Part shown: piece by piece, positions 18,892-27,887 of the stretch
Layout: every line of letters starts with the position of its first letter
Position numbering within the stretch: position 1 is the stretch's first letter
From: Hymenobacter sp. BT188
Lineage (GTDB): Bacteria > Bacteroidota > Bacteroidia > Cytophagales > Hymenobacteraceae
Direction: 5' to 3'
DNA: 64,000 bases
Assembly (NCBI RefSeq): GCF_014333585.1
Contig: NZ_JACSCW010000004.1
Span: 124,001-188,000, forward strand
Program-made: the position numbers and the translations under genes
Notes under the pieces: generated by a model
Database searches by the model: none
What the model was told of the DNA's origin: nothing
Seen by the model: only the letters and a program-made list of their open reading frames with translations

Positions 18892-19846
18892 TTTGCCCCC
18901 CACTGCTTTCCCAGCGGGTTTTCCAATACACTTCATTGCCGCTGAAAAAGGCTAAGTGAGTACCCGCGTTCCGGGCTGCGGTTACATTGTCTCGCATGCC
19001 TTTCGACCAGTACTCATCATGCCCAACCGACATGAATACCTTGTGGCGGGCGAGCAAATCGCCGTTCCGATCTGTGTCGACGTTGGTACTATAGTTTACA
19101 TCATAGCCGTTCGCTTCAAGCCAGCGAATCATGGGGTACTCCGCATTGAAAAGCCAGTCCTTATCTGCGCCGCCCCCGGTACGCGTAAGGAAAGGGCGGT
19201 TATAGCTTACTTTTGAGGCCTTACCACCAGAGCCAGTGTACAGGCTTTTACCATCATTATTATCGCCATAAACGTTATAGGCTTGCCACGTGGCATCCGA
19301 CGTTTAGAAAAGCAAATTGGAGGTGCCCGCATCGTCACGGACGATTAAGACGATGTGGCTGGACCCGCCCCCGGTGGGGGTTAATTTGGCAATGTATATG
19401 TCAGAAACGGCGTTAACAGGAATCTGCCAGGTGCCCGACACAGCCCAGTTTCCACAGTCCACTAAGCCTGTAGTCGCATCGGTTTGGCAGGTGGGTTGGG
19501 CTCCTCCGCCAGGCACAACCGTGGCATCGCCTTGAAAGCGAGCGCCATTGCCCTGATAATAGCCCAGCCGATAAATATTGATGCCGTACGCGGCCGTGGA
19601 GGGACTCGTTTTTATTTTGAAGCTGGCCAGCGAGCCTTTATTGTAGCTGATATCGGTGGCAAAACCTTGGATATTTAAATCTCCGGCGCCGGTTATCTGC
19701 CACTCTGAAGATGGATTTCCTGGTAGCTTATTCTCATCAATTATAGCGTTCTGAGCCCATGCAGTAGAGCATAGAAGTGCTAGTAAAAATATAGCCGCAG
19801 TGTTTCTAGTTGTTGAATAGTGTGTTTTGGTGGAGTAGCGGAGTAT
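18892..19846 (-). pseudogene. Secreted DMFase-like protein, start lost, nonsense codon, truncated by IS
   Basis: A reverse-strand reading gives, from 19846, ATA-LRYSTKTHYSTTRNTAAI then FLLALLCSTAWAQ. That is a signal peptide whose start appears mutated from ATG to ATA, with a stop codon not far upstream. The mature part (IYRLGYYQGNGARFQGDATV, DIYIAKLTPTGGGSSHIVLI, VRDDAGTSNLLF) meets TAA at 19306-19304 where Gln is expected (LLF-stop-TSDATWQAYN). It then continues YNRPFLTRTGGGADKDW, MIRWLEANGYDVNYST and VFMSVGHDEYWSKGMRDNV, ending at YWKTRWESSGGQ where IS copy 2 begins. The family is the N,N-dimethylformamidase large-subunit-like proteins of secreted Bacteroidota enzymes. Three lesions make it clearly dead. 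Confidence 0.75.
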
Positions 19847-20598
19847 TTTTTTGTTTAAAAAAAACCTTTAAGTGAATGTAGTAAGATGGAAAACCGAAAG
19901 GCTTCATAATTTCTACAACGTGCTGTGTGGTTCGTATATTTTTTCATACAAAAATTCGGGTTAGTGAAGACAATAAAAAATAGCCCCACCTGCCGCATAA
20001 GGCGTAAGAGGTTACTGTACCCATATATAGTGGGCCTGTCTGTAATTGGGCTAGAGAAGTTGGATGTAACAGTGTCGGGTGTGTTTAAGTATATTCCTTC
20101 CTTTGAATTGAAATATATAAACATAATTTTGGATAAAAATAATATCGAGCTTATAAATACTTAAATTTATTTTTATCACTTTTGGTGTGTTGTCGCACTT
20201 TGTTATCTTTTAATACACAAAAAATTATAAGTGTCTTACGTGGGTTCAATTTTTTGTCATTATTAACAGGTATTTAAGCACAACTGTAACCTGACTAGGC
20301 GAGAAAGAAAGAGCTGCTCAGCTGCTTAAATAAATTCATATAACCTTATTTATTGTGCCTATTTATATTTAATATAATATATATAAAGAATATGTAATGC
20401 ATCACATATTATATTAATTGTTATTAATGTCATCTTATTTAAAAGAGGTGTATAACTTGTATCCCATTTGATAATAAATACCTATTTAATTACGATATTT
20501 AGGATTGGTGAATGTTAAATAAATAATATATTAAATATTTAACATTTTAAGTAGACTCATCTCTCAATTAATTTCTTGTTTGCGCTTATGTTGCATAC
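19847..20598. other. Long AT-rich gap
   Basis: About 750 bases, of which 20160-20580 is strongly AT-rich (runs such as TTTATATTTAATATAATATA). Short open frames at 19855-20124 and 19925-20164 are products of this composition. It may contain promoters, or be old foreign DNA; no specific feature is supported. Confidence 0.45.
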
Positions 20599-20646
20599 AA
20601 AAAAGCCCCCCAGCAGACTATGAAGTCTACTGGGGGGCTTTTTTAA
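20599..20646. terminator. Bidirectional terminator built from an inverted oligomer pair
   Basis: AAAAAAGCCCCCCAG and its complement pair through almost the whole element, including the inner AGCAGACT/AGTCTACT, with a 4-base loop and T6. It lies about 60 bases beyond the end of the LacI gene. Confidence 0.9.
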
Positions 20647-20709
20647 TTACTAAGTGTTAAAGGAGATACTAAGTGTAATGCCTTCAGTTAGTTTATGCGT
20701 AACTCAATT

Positions 20710-21774
20710 TTAAGAAGCCTTTAGCTGGGGCTGCCAATGCTGCATATGCAGAGAGGAGTCGCGGAGACGAAGCTCTGGCTTGAGTACAATGGGTGGGGGC
20801 GCGTACTCAGGGCCACGCTTGCAAAGCTGCAAAAACAGGCGTACCGCCGTCTCGCCCATCTGTTCGGCCCGCTGATCTACGGCGGTCAGGCGGGGGGTGG
20901 TCATGGTGGTGAAGGGCTCGTTGCTGAAGCAGGCTAAGGCTATATCCTGCGGCACCCGAACTTTGCGCTCGTGCAGGACTTCCAGGGCGCCAGCCGTAGG
21001 GATAGCGTAGGCGGCAAACACTGCATCCGGCGGCTGGGCCAGCCCTAACAAATGCTCCATGCCCATGCGACCAGATTCCTGGCTTAGCGCTGGTAGCGCA
21101 AATACTAAGTTCTCATCGTCGAGGGGCAGACCGTGTGCCCGCATAGCCTGCGCGTAGCCCAGGTAGCGGTTGCGGCTGGTATTTAAATGTTGAGGGCCAG
21201 CCAAGTGCGCAATCCGCGTACAACCTTGCTCAATCAGATGAGTGACTACCTGATAGGCGCCCGAAAAGTCGTCGAGCACGACGCCGGTGCTACCAGGCAG
21301 CTCGGGCATGCGGTCAAAAAACACCAACGGGGTGCCTTGCTTTCGTACCTGTTCAAAGTGGTCTGTTTGGTCGAGGGTGGTGGCTGATACCGACATCAGA
21401 ATGCCCTCCACTTGCGCCGACAGCAGCGTTTCGACGTTGCGCCGCTCGCGCCGCACGTCTTCGTTCGACTCGCACAAAAGCACGTTGTAGCCCGCTTTGC
21501 TGGCTATCGTTTCGATGCCGTGCATTACGGCCGGAAAGAAATAACCCTTTATGTGCGGCACAATCACGCCCAGAGTGCCGCTTCGGCCTTTGCGCAGCGC
21601 CGAGGCCAACTGGTTGGGCCGATAGTTCAGCTCCTGAGCCAACTGGCGCACGCGCGCTTTGGTGGCCTCGCCAATATCTTTTTTGTCGGCTAATGCCCTT
21701 GATACCGTCGCTACCGACAAGTTTAGCGCCTTGGCTATGTCGATAATGGAAACACGCTTCGGAGTAGGTGCCAT
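20710..21774 (-). CDS. LacI-family transcriptional regulator
   Basis: 354 residues, the usual length for the family. The N-terminal helix-turn-helix is VSIIDIAKALNLSVATVSRA followed by the hinge NYRPNQLASALRKGRSGTLG. The periplasmic-binding-protein-like effector domain includes GVIVPHIKGYFFPAVMHGIE, VFFDRMPELPGSTGVVLDD, GCTRIAHLAGP and ACFSNEPFTTMTTPRLTAVD. It should bind a palindromic operator and respond to a sugar or sugar phosphate. The gene stands alone between a terminator and a 565-base gap, so the regulated operon is not shown by position. The trehalose and oxidoreductase genes to the right, or the sugar genes further on, are possible targets but unproven. Confidence 0.93.
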   Translation of the reverse strand: MAPTPKRVSIIDIAKALNLSVATVSRALADKKDIGEATKARVRQLAQELNYRPNQLASALRKGRSGTLGVIVPHIKGYFFPAVMHGIETIASKAGYNVLLCESNEDVRRERRNVETLLSAQVEGILMSVSATTLDQTDHFEQVRKQGTPLVFFDRMPELPGSTGVVLDDFSGAYQVVTHLIEQGCTRIAHLAGPQHLNTSRNRYLGYAQAMRAHGLPLDDENLVFALPALSQESGRMGMEHLLGLAQPPDAVFAAYAIPTAGALEVLHERKVRVPQDIALACFSNEPFTTMTTPRLTAVDQRAEQMGETAVRLFLQLCKRGPEYAPPPIVLKPELRLRDSSLHMQHWQPQLKAS

Positions 21775-22339
21775 GCTTTAGGTTCTATAGAAGGAGAAAA
21801 AGGAAACTAGGATGTGGAGCGGCGACACAATGCAAAGTTCCTTATTAAATTTGTTTCTTTGTGACGGTAGCCTCTATTCTATGGGGCTGTTTTAATAAAA
21901 GTACATGTTTTTTACATTTGCCCTATAAATTTTTGAGGTAGATACATTAGGTATTGCCAACTTTTTTCTAAATTGCCATCAGAATTGAGGCTTACACCTT
22001 AATGAAGATATTCGTGATAAGCTGGTTAGCTGGCTTTCACCAACAGTCTTAGTCTCTGGAATGGTGCCAATACTGTCAGTTGTGGCGCCGATTTCGGTAG
22101 GCTAACCCAGGTTGAAGTAGGGGTGGGACTTTGTCTTCAACTTTGGGATTTGAAAAGGGCATTCCGGGTGGGATGCCTTTTTTTATGCCCTCTCCTGTCC
22201 ATGTTCAGCGGTTGTATAAGAGACCGACATTGCTGATGGCAAAAAAAGCTTGAGCTAGGGTTCATGGTTTTCGTTCCCGCACGCTTTACTGCGTTTAGGA
22301 GTAAATATTTCTTATTCAACCATCAGTAGCAGCTATTCT
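21775..22339. other. Divergent intergenic region, LacI / SDR
   Basis: About 565 bases between divergent genes. 21830-21990 is AT-rich and likely holds the promoter of the lacI-type gene. An imperfect stem at about 22152-22182 (AAAAGGGCATTCC with GGGATGCCTTTTTTT) resembles a terminator but follows no gene on the + strand. No protein-coding frame is supported. Confidence 0.45.
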
Positions 22340-23101
22340 ATGAACCTCCAAAACAACACGATACTGATAACGGGCGGCGCTTCCGGCATCGGGCTGGCGC
22401 TGGCCCGGCGCCTGCGTGAGGCGGGTAGTGATGTAATTATCTGCGGGCGCCGTGCCGATAAGTTACGCGATGCGCAAGCCAAAGTGCCTGGTTTGCATAT
22501 CTATGAGTGCGACCTGGCGCAGGCCACCGACCGCGCTGAACTGGCCCGCCAGGTGCAGGCCGACTTCCCGGCCCTGAATGTGCTGATCAATAACGCTGGC
22601 ATCCAAAACCGTTTCCAGCTAGCCGATTTGCCCCCCAGCCTGGAGGCTTGGGAAGAGCAGCGCCAGGAAATAGCCATCAACTTTGAAGCGCCCATTCACC
22701 TGACGGCTTTGCTGCTGCCCCACCTGCGGCAGCAAGCCAACCCGGTGGTTATCAATGTGTCGTCGGGGCTGGCGTTTGCGCCGATGGCGGCGGCGCCTGT
22801 TTATAGCGCTACTAAGGCGGCGCTGCATTCCTTCACGCTCTCGCTCCGGCAGCAGCTTGCTTCTGTTGGGGTGAGCGTGCTGGAAATTGTGCCGCCCGGC
22901 GTCAATACCGACCTGGGCGGACCGGGTCTGCATACCTGGGCCGTGCCCGTCGATGAGTTTGCGGACAGCATCGTGGCCCGATTGGCGGCCGGGGAGCAGG
23001 AAATAGGCTACGGCACCTCTGAGAAGATCCGGCAGGCCTCGCGCGCCGAGCTGGAAGCCCGGTTTGAGCAGATAAACAGCCATCAAGAAATAATTGAATG
23101 A
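22340..23101 (+). CDS. Short-chain dehydrogenase/reductase (DltE-like)
   Basis: 253 residues, standard SDR length. The Rossmann cofactor motif is TGGASGIG (residues 10-17), NNAG is at about 88-91, and the catalytic Ser and YxxxK appear as NVSSGLAFAP and YSATKAALHS. The Arg after the cofactor loop (CGRRADKL) favours NADP(H). The overall pattern, including PPGVNTDLGG, resembles the DltE-type subgroup, whose substrates are mostly undefined. It is monocistronic: a terminator begins right after the stop, and the next gene converges. A GATTTGCCCCCC oligomer lies in codons for ADLPPS. Confidence 0.9.
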   Translation: MNLQNNTILITGGASGIGLALARRLREAGSDVIICGRRADKLRDAQAKVPGLHIYECDLAQATDRAELARQVQADFPALNVLINNAGIQNRFQLADLPPSLEAWEEQRQEIAINFEAPIHLTALLLPHLRQQANPVVINVSSGLAFAPMAAAPVYSATKAALHSFTLSLRQQLASVGVSVLEIVPPGVNTDLGGPGLHTWAVPVDEFADSIVARLAAGEQEIGYGTSEKIRQASRAELEARFEQINSHQEIIE

Positions 23102-23102
23102 A

Positions 23103-23138
23103 AAAAAAAACCCCAGAACTTATCTGGGGGGCTTTTTT
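23103..23138. terminator. Terminator between convergent SDR and trehalose genes
   Basis: CCCCAGA/TCTGGGG stem with a 5-base loop, A10 on the left and GGCTTTTTT on the right, so it can act for both convergent genes. Confidence 0.88.
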
Positions 23139-23165
23139 GATACATTAATGACTAACAGCGCAATA

Positions 23166-25391
23166 CTAAGTAGGAGTGGACTGCCCTACGTGTATATCTG
23201 GGCGGTTAGTTTCTACCTCAGTAAGCTCGGTAAGTAGCTTGCGCACGTCCGAAACGCCGCTCACCGCGTAGCGGGCTGCTGAGTGGATGGCGCTGCCAAC
23301 CTTCACGCTGTAGGCGTGGGCGGGTAAAACGCGGAAAATGTCTTCATCGGTGCGGTCGTCGCCGATGGCCAGGATAAAGTCGGAATAATCAGGGGTGAGC
23401 CAGCGCTGAGCGGCAGTGCCTTTGGTTATGCCGATGGTCTTTATTTCCAGTGCTTTATTGCCTTCCAGCACCTGCAAATCGGTGTTGGAAGTCATAAAGT
23501 TGAGATGGTTGAGCAGTTCGCGTGAGCGCACTTCGCCAAGGGCAGCGTCGGCACGACGGTAGTGCCATACCAGGGAGTAGTCTTTCTCTTCGATGAAGGA
23601 GCCGGCGGTGCGGCTGACATACTGCTCCAGCAAAGGCCGGAATGCCTGCTTCCACACCGATTCCATTGGCCGAAACAGATACCACTCTTCGCCCGCCCGC
23701 CGCAGCCATACACCATGCTCGGCAATAAAATCGAGGCGGAGGTGGCCCAGCCACTTTTCCAGCGTCGGTCGGTCGTGCCCGCTGATAATAACCACGCGGT
23801 TCTGTGGATTGGCGGTGAGAACCCGCAGGCACGCAAGCAGCTCTTCATCGGGTTTGGCGTGCTCGGGGTTGTTGTGAAAATCGACCAAGGTGCCCCCATA
23901 ATCGAGCAATAACAGGCGCTGGGGGGCTTTTCGGTAGTCGCGCCGCAATTGGGCGCTGGCAACGTCATCCAGTAGGTCGGTGCCCAACGTCAGTTGCTTG
24001 ATCTTGCTGTAGGCCAACCGATTCATGAACAGCTCCGTCCAGGCAAACACGTCATATTGCCGCACCAGAGCCTGCAAGCTGCTCATGCGGTTTTTTTGCT
24101 CTTCCTCCGGCATGGTCAGGGCCTGATGCAGTACGTCGGCTACTTTGCCGGTGGCGGTGGGATTAATGAGCAGCGCATCGGAGAGCTCCTGGGCCGCGCC
24201 GGCCCGCTCGCTGAGGATGAGCACCCCGCGCTGGTCAGTTTTGCAGGCAATATATTCCTTGGCTACCAGGTTCATACCGTCGCGCACGGGCGTTACCAGC
24301 GCCACGTCGGCCAGCCGGTAGAGTGCCACCAACTGGTCGAAGGGCAATGAGCGGTAGAAGTACAGAATGGGCGTCCAGGCAATGGTGCCGTACTGGGCAT
24401 TGATCCGACCCACCAGCTCATCCACCTCCACTTTCAGGGCCTGATACTGCGTTACCTGGTCGCGGGAGGGCACCACCAGCATAAGCAGGCTCACTTGCTC
24501 GCGCCACTCGGGGTAGCGCTTTAGTAGTTCTTCAAAAGCCCGCAGACGTTGAGCAATACCCTTGGTATAATCGAGGCGGTCGATGGACAGGATCATGCGC
24601 ACCCCGCGCAAGGCCTCGCGGAAGGTCTCAATATGTCCCATCGCCGCTTCCGAGGCTGCGGCCGTCGCGTAGCGCTCGTAGTCGATACCCATCGGGAAGG
24701 CATCGACGAGTACCATGCGGCTGGGCGTTTCAATCTGGCCGTTCTGGTTGGGCAGACCCAGCAAATTGGAAACCGCGCTCAGAAAATGGCGCATGTAATA
24801 AAAGGTGTGGAAGCCAATCAGATCGGCGCCCAACATGCCTTCCAGCAGCTCTGTGCTCCAGGGCAGCACCCGTAGCAGCTCATATGAAGGAAACGGAATG
24901 TGCAGAAAGAAGCCAATGGTGGCATTCGGCCGCGCGCGGCGCAGCATCTGGGGCAACAGTAATAGTTGATAATCATGCACCCAAATAGTATCGTCGGGGC
25001 CGGCCAGCTCCAATACGGCGTCGCAGAATTTCTGATTGGCCGCTACGTAGGCTTCCCAATGGGCCTCTTCGAAGCTGGCGTATTCGTTGAAATAGTGAAA
25101 AATAGGCCAGAGTGTGGAGTTGCTGAAGCCTTCGTAAAAATCCCGGATTTCGGTTTCGGTCAGAAATACGGGCGCCATGCTGTCGTCGCGGAGCTGGTCG
25201 GCTACGTGCTGCTGCTCGGTGGGGTCTTCTACAAATAGGCCCGGCCAGCCCACCCAAATGTTGCTATCGGCTCGATAAATGGAGCCCAAGCCGGTGGCCA
25301 GGCCGCCTTCGCTGGGCTGAAAGGTGAGACCGTCGGTGGTGCGCTGCACTTTGGTAGGCAAGCGGTTGGAAACAATAATGGTTCTGGCCAT
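23166..25391 (-). CDS. Bifunctional trehalose-6-phosphate synthase/phosphatase
   Basis: 741 residues. Residues 1-470 are a GT20 synthase (IIVSNRLPTKV, WVGWPG, VWVHDYQLLLLPQML, FFLHIPFPSYELLRVLPW, SIDRLDYTKGIAQRL, TPVRDGMNLVAKEYIA) that joins UDP-glucose and glucose-6-phosphate. Residues from about 490 are a HAD phosphatase that would remove the phosphate (LLLLDYGGTLVDF, VIISGHDRPTLEKWL, AEHGVW, GITKGTAA, AIGDDRTDEDIF). The fusion is common in Bacteroidota. HAD motif I is DYGGT, not the usual DYDGT: the second Asp, the general acid in this superfamily, is Gly (codon GGG). The other HAD motifs look intact, so phosphatase activity may be weak or lost. Trehalose is an osmoprotectant. The gene is convergent with the SDR gene and monocistronic. 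Start 25391 or 25394 (two adjacent Met). Confidence 0.93.
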   Translation of the reverse strand: MARTIIVSNRLPTKVQRTTDGLTFQPSEGGLATGLGSIYRADSNIWVGWPGLFVEDPTEQQHVADQLRDDSMAPVFLTETEIRDFYEGFSNSTLWPIFHYFNEYASFEEAHWEAYVAANQKFCDAVLELAGPDDTIWVHDYQLLLLPQMLRRARPNATIGFFLHIPFPSYELLRVLPWSTELLEGMLGADLIGFHTFYYMRHFLSAVSNLLGLPNQNGQIETPSRMVLVDAFPMGIDYERYATAAASEAAMGHIETFREALRGVRMILSIDRLDYTKGIAQRLRAFEELLKRYPEWREQVSLLMLVVPSRDQVTQYQALKVEVDELVGRINAQYGTIAWTPILYFYRSLPFDQLVALYRLADVALVTPVRDGMNLVAKEYIACKTDQRGVLILSERAGAAQELSDALLINPTATGKVADVLHQALTMPEEEQKNRMSSLQALVRQYDVFAWTELFMNRLAYSKIKQLTLGTDLLDDVASAQLRRDYRKAPQRLLLLDYGGTLVDFHNNPEHAKPDEELLACLRVLTANPQNRVVIISGHDRPTLEKWLGHLRLDFIAEHGVWLRRAGEEWYLFRPMESVWKQAFRPLLEQYVSRTAGSFIEEKDYSLVWHYRRADAALGEVRSRELLNHLNFMTSNTDLQVLEGNKALEIKTIGITKGTAAQRWLTPDYSDFILAIGDDRTDEDIFRVLPAHAYSVKVGSAIHSAARYAVSGVSDVRKLLTELTEVETNRPDIHVGQSTPT

Positions 25392-25839
25392 CAATCGGAA
25401 TGTATAAAGCCCAGGCGCTCAGAGGCGATGGTGCCTGCTCGTAAATCTGCTGTGTATAACGTGTCGGCGCTACAGCGGGAACAGTTAGTTACTACGGATT
25501 TTGAGACACTTCAGCTTTGTTTTTTGTCCGTATTACTACGGAGGAGCTATGACCCAAGCCAAAACCCATCCGCTTGCTCACGTGCCTTGCTACCATGTGG
25601 GGAGCAAATTTCTCCCATTGACGCCTAAAAAAAGCTGTTGGGCAAAACGTAGAGGCGCTGCCTTGATAGGAGACAGTGGCAAGAAAGGTGGGTATAAATT
25701 TGAAAAATCGCGTATTGCCAACTTGAGTATGTTAGTTGAAACCGGAAGCAGGCAGCATAATGCTGGCCCGAATGCACAAGAGTAAGCTGCTTTCTAGCAG
25801 ACAACCACAAGTGGCTGCTAATCATCAAAAAAGCCCCCT
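25392..25839. other. Divergent intergenic region
   Basis: About 450 bases between the trehalose gene and the YiaK-type gene. Short frames here have no support. The last 13 bases, AAAAAAGCCCCCT (25827-25839), touch the ATG of the next gene and leave no room for a Shine-Dalgarno sequence. Confidence 0.5.
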
Positions 25840-26832
25840 ATGAGCCTACGCATTCCTTATCCACAATTGCAGCACGAGTTAAAGCGGGTGCTGTTGTCGC
25901 TTTCCTTCTCAGAAGAAAGAGCCGAACACTGCGCCACCATTTTCGCCAAGAATAGCCGCGACGGTGTGTATACCCACGGCCTCAACCGGTTTCCCACGTT
26001 TGTGCAGGTCGTGCAGCAAGGCTTGATTCACCCAGCCGCCGAGCCCGAATGTGTGGAGCAAAATGGGGCATTGGAGCGCTGGGACGGGAATTTGGCCCCC
26101 GGCATGTACAGCGCCAGTGTCTGCATGGATCGGGCTATTGCCTTGGCTAACGAGCATGGCATTGGCTGCGTGGCGCTCCGCAACACCAACCACTGGATGC
26201 GTGGCGGCACCTACGGCTGGCAGGCCGCCGAAGCCGGCTGCATCGGCATTTGCTTTACCAATACCATTGCCAACGTCACGCCCTGGGGCGGCACCGATGC
26301 ACGACTAGGCAACAACCCATTGGTAATTGCAGTGCCGCGCGCCGAAAAGCCCCCCATCGTGCTGGATATGGCTATTTCGCAGTATTCCTACGGCAAACTC
26401 AATACCTACGCCACTCGGCACGAAACCCTGCCCGTGCCCGGCGGCTACGACCAGGAGGGCAAGCTCACCACCAACGCCGCCGATATTCTGGCCTCGGAAC
26501 GGGCCCTGCCCATTGGTTTCTGGAAAGGATCGGGCCTGTCGTTGGTGCTCGACGTGCTGCTGACCGCCCTTAGCGGTGGCCGTTCCACGGCGGCCATCAC
26601 GCAGTCGGGCACCGAGGCGGGCGTGTCGCAGTGCTTTATTGCCTTGCACCAGCCCAACATGCACGCAAGCCTGATTGAGGAAATTATCAGCTACACTAAA
26701 AGCGGCGCGCCGTCAGAAGCCGGTGAGCAGGTGTTCTACCCCGGCGAGCAGTCGTATGCCACCCGCCAGGATAATCTGAAGCAGGGTATTCCAGTGGAAA
26801 AGGAAATCTGGCAGCAGGTGCAGCAAATGTGA
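25840..26832 (+). CDS. yiaK: 2,3-diketo-L-gulonate reductase / Ldh-family oxidoreductase (YiaK-like)
   Basis: 330 residues, matching YiaK/DlgD, a NADH-dependent reductase of the malate/L-lactate dehydrogenase type-2 family. Visible family features are the catalytic His in SRDGVYTHGLNRFP (about residue 46), ALRNTNHWMRGGTYGWQAAE, CFTNTIANVTPWGG, RLGNNPLVIAVP, PIVLDMAISQYSYGKL and GFWKGSGLSLVLDVLLTALS. It acts in the cytosol on 2,3-diketo-L-gulonate or a related keto sugar acid, a step of ascorbate or gulonate catabolism; the pectin locus could supply related uronate products, but the distance (20 kb) makes that only a suggestion. The AAAAAAGCCCCCT oligomer directly precedes the ATG. Confidence 0.85.
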   Translation: MSLRIPYPQLQHELKRVLLSLSFSEERAEHCATIFAKNSRDGVYTHGLNRFPTFVQVVQQGLIHPAAEPECVEQNGALERWDGNLAPGMYSASVCMDRAIALANEHGIGCVALRNTNHWMRGGTYGWQAAEAGCIGICFTNTIANVTPWGGTDARLGNNPLVIAVPRAEKPPIVLDMAISQYSYGKLNTYATRHETLPVPGGYDQEGKLTTNAADILASERALPIGFWKGSGLSLVLDVLLTALSGGRSTAAITQSGTEAGVSQCFIALHQPNMHASLIEEIISYTKSGAPSEAGEQVFYPGEQSYATRQDNLKQGIPVEKEIWQQVQQM

Positions 26833-26913
26833 GGTAAAGCCTGACTGAAAGGAAAGTTGCGCTAGTAGTTTTATTCAAGGAAGACTATATTTTCAGCCTT
26901 TCATCCGCTACGA

Positions 26914-27654
26914 ATGCTTTTACTGATGCCGACGGTCAATCTGGAATATCTGAATGCACCGGCGCCGGCTTGGCTTAGTGTGCTGTTTGTGGCTTGTACT
27001 TCCTTTACCGCGTGGCTGTTGGCGCAGGCCATACAGCGCGCTGGCAGCTCCGTTAACTATTACTGGCTGATGGTTGGCGTGTGGCTTACCGTGCAGGCCG
27101 GCTTGGCGCTGGGGGGCTTTTATCAAACCGATTTGGACGCGCTGCCTCCGCATTTAGCAGTGGGCGCCCTTTTTCCGGCCGTAGCTGTTATTCTCGCCAT
27201 CGTTATTTCCCCGCAAGGCCGCCGCTGGATGGCCCGCCTTCCTCTAGCCGATCTGACTGCCATTAGCGTAGTGCGAATAGGCGTGGAAATTGGCTTGTAT
27301 GGACTGGCAGCGCATCATCTGGTTCCCGAGCTGATGACGTTTTCTGGTCGCAACTTCGATGTACTCTCGGGCCTGACGGCTCCGGTGGTGGCAAGCATGT
27401 GGCGCAATCAGCGGTTGGGAAGGGTAGGGCTAATCGTCTGGAACGTAGCCACGCTTTTATTGCTGGCCATTATTGTTACGCTGGCTTTGCTCTCGGCCCC
27501 AACTCCGGTCCAGCGGCTAGCTTTTGAGCAGCCGAATGTGGGAGTGTTGCGCTTTCCGTTTGTGTGGCTGCCCTCGTTTATTGTGCCGGTGGTACTGTTC
27601 AGCCACATAGCCAGCTTGTATCAATTGTTGCGGCGGCCTGCACCAGCAGCTTAA
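26914..27654 (+). CDS. Polytopic membrane protein of unknown function
   Basis: 246 residues with about seven hydrophobic helices (WLSVLFVACTSFTAWLLAQA, YYWLMVGVWLTVQAGLALGG, VGALFPAVAVILAIVIS, ISVVRIGVEIGLYGLAA, ATLLLLAIIVTLALLSA, FVWLPSFIVPVVLFSHIASL). No signal peptide, catalytic motif or transporter signature was recognised. It lies 81 bases downstream of the YiaK-type gene on the same strand and is followed by a family C repeat and a terminator, so the two may be co-transcribed. The LGGF codons contain a GGGGGGCTTTT oligomer. Confidence 0.75.
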   Translation: MLLLMPTVNLEYLNAPAPAWLSVLFVACTSFTAWLLAQAIQRAGSSVNYYWLMVGVWLTVQAGLALGGFYQTDLDALPPHLAVGALFPAVAVILAIVISPQGRRWMARLPLADLTAISVVRIGVEIGLYGLAAHHLVPELMTFSGRNFDVLSGLTAPVVASMWRNQRLGRVGLIVWNVATLLLLAIIVTLALLSAPTPVQRLAFEQPNVGVLRFPFVWLPSFIVPVVLFSHIASLYQLLRRPAPAA

Positions 27655-27664
27655 GAAGCTGTTT

Positions 27665-27787
27665 GAACGATGTAGAGACGCAACACTTTGCGTCTCGTCG
27701 TTGCGGTCATTGAACGACTAGAAGCGCTGGATTGAATAACAATATGAGCAACGACGAGACGCAAAGTGTTGCGTCTCTACATCGTTC
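27665..27787. repeat. Palindromic repeat, family C, copy 1
   Basis: Perfect 40-bp inverted arms (27665-27704 and 27748-27787) containing GTAGAGACGCAACACTTTGC, with a 43-base loop. Related copies: 31836-31874 (half), 37996-38039 and 53851-53967. Confidence 0.9.
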
Positions 27788-27827
27788 TGATTTTTAAAGT
27801 GCAGGTTTTATAAACTTTATAATAGCC

Positions 27828-27863
27828 AAAAAAGCCCCCCAACTGATTTTGGGGGGCTTTTTC
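27828..27863. terminator. Bidirectional terminator built from an inverted oligomer pair
   Basis: AAAAAAGCCCCCCAA and TTGGGGGGCTTTTT close around a short loop, between convergent genes (membrane protein and SDR). Confidence 0.9.
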
Positions 27864-27887
27864 TAATCTGGGATTAAGCAATTTGGC

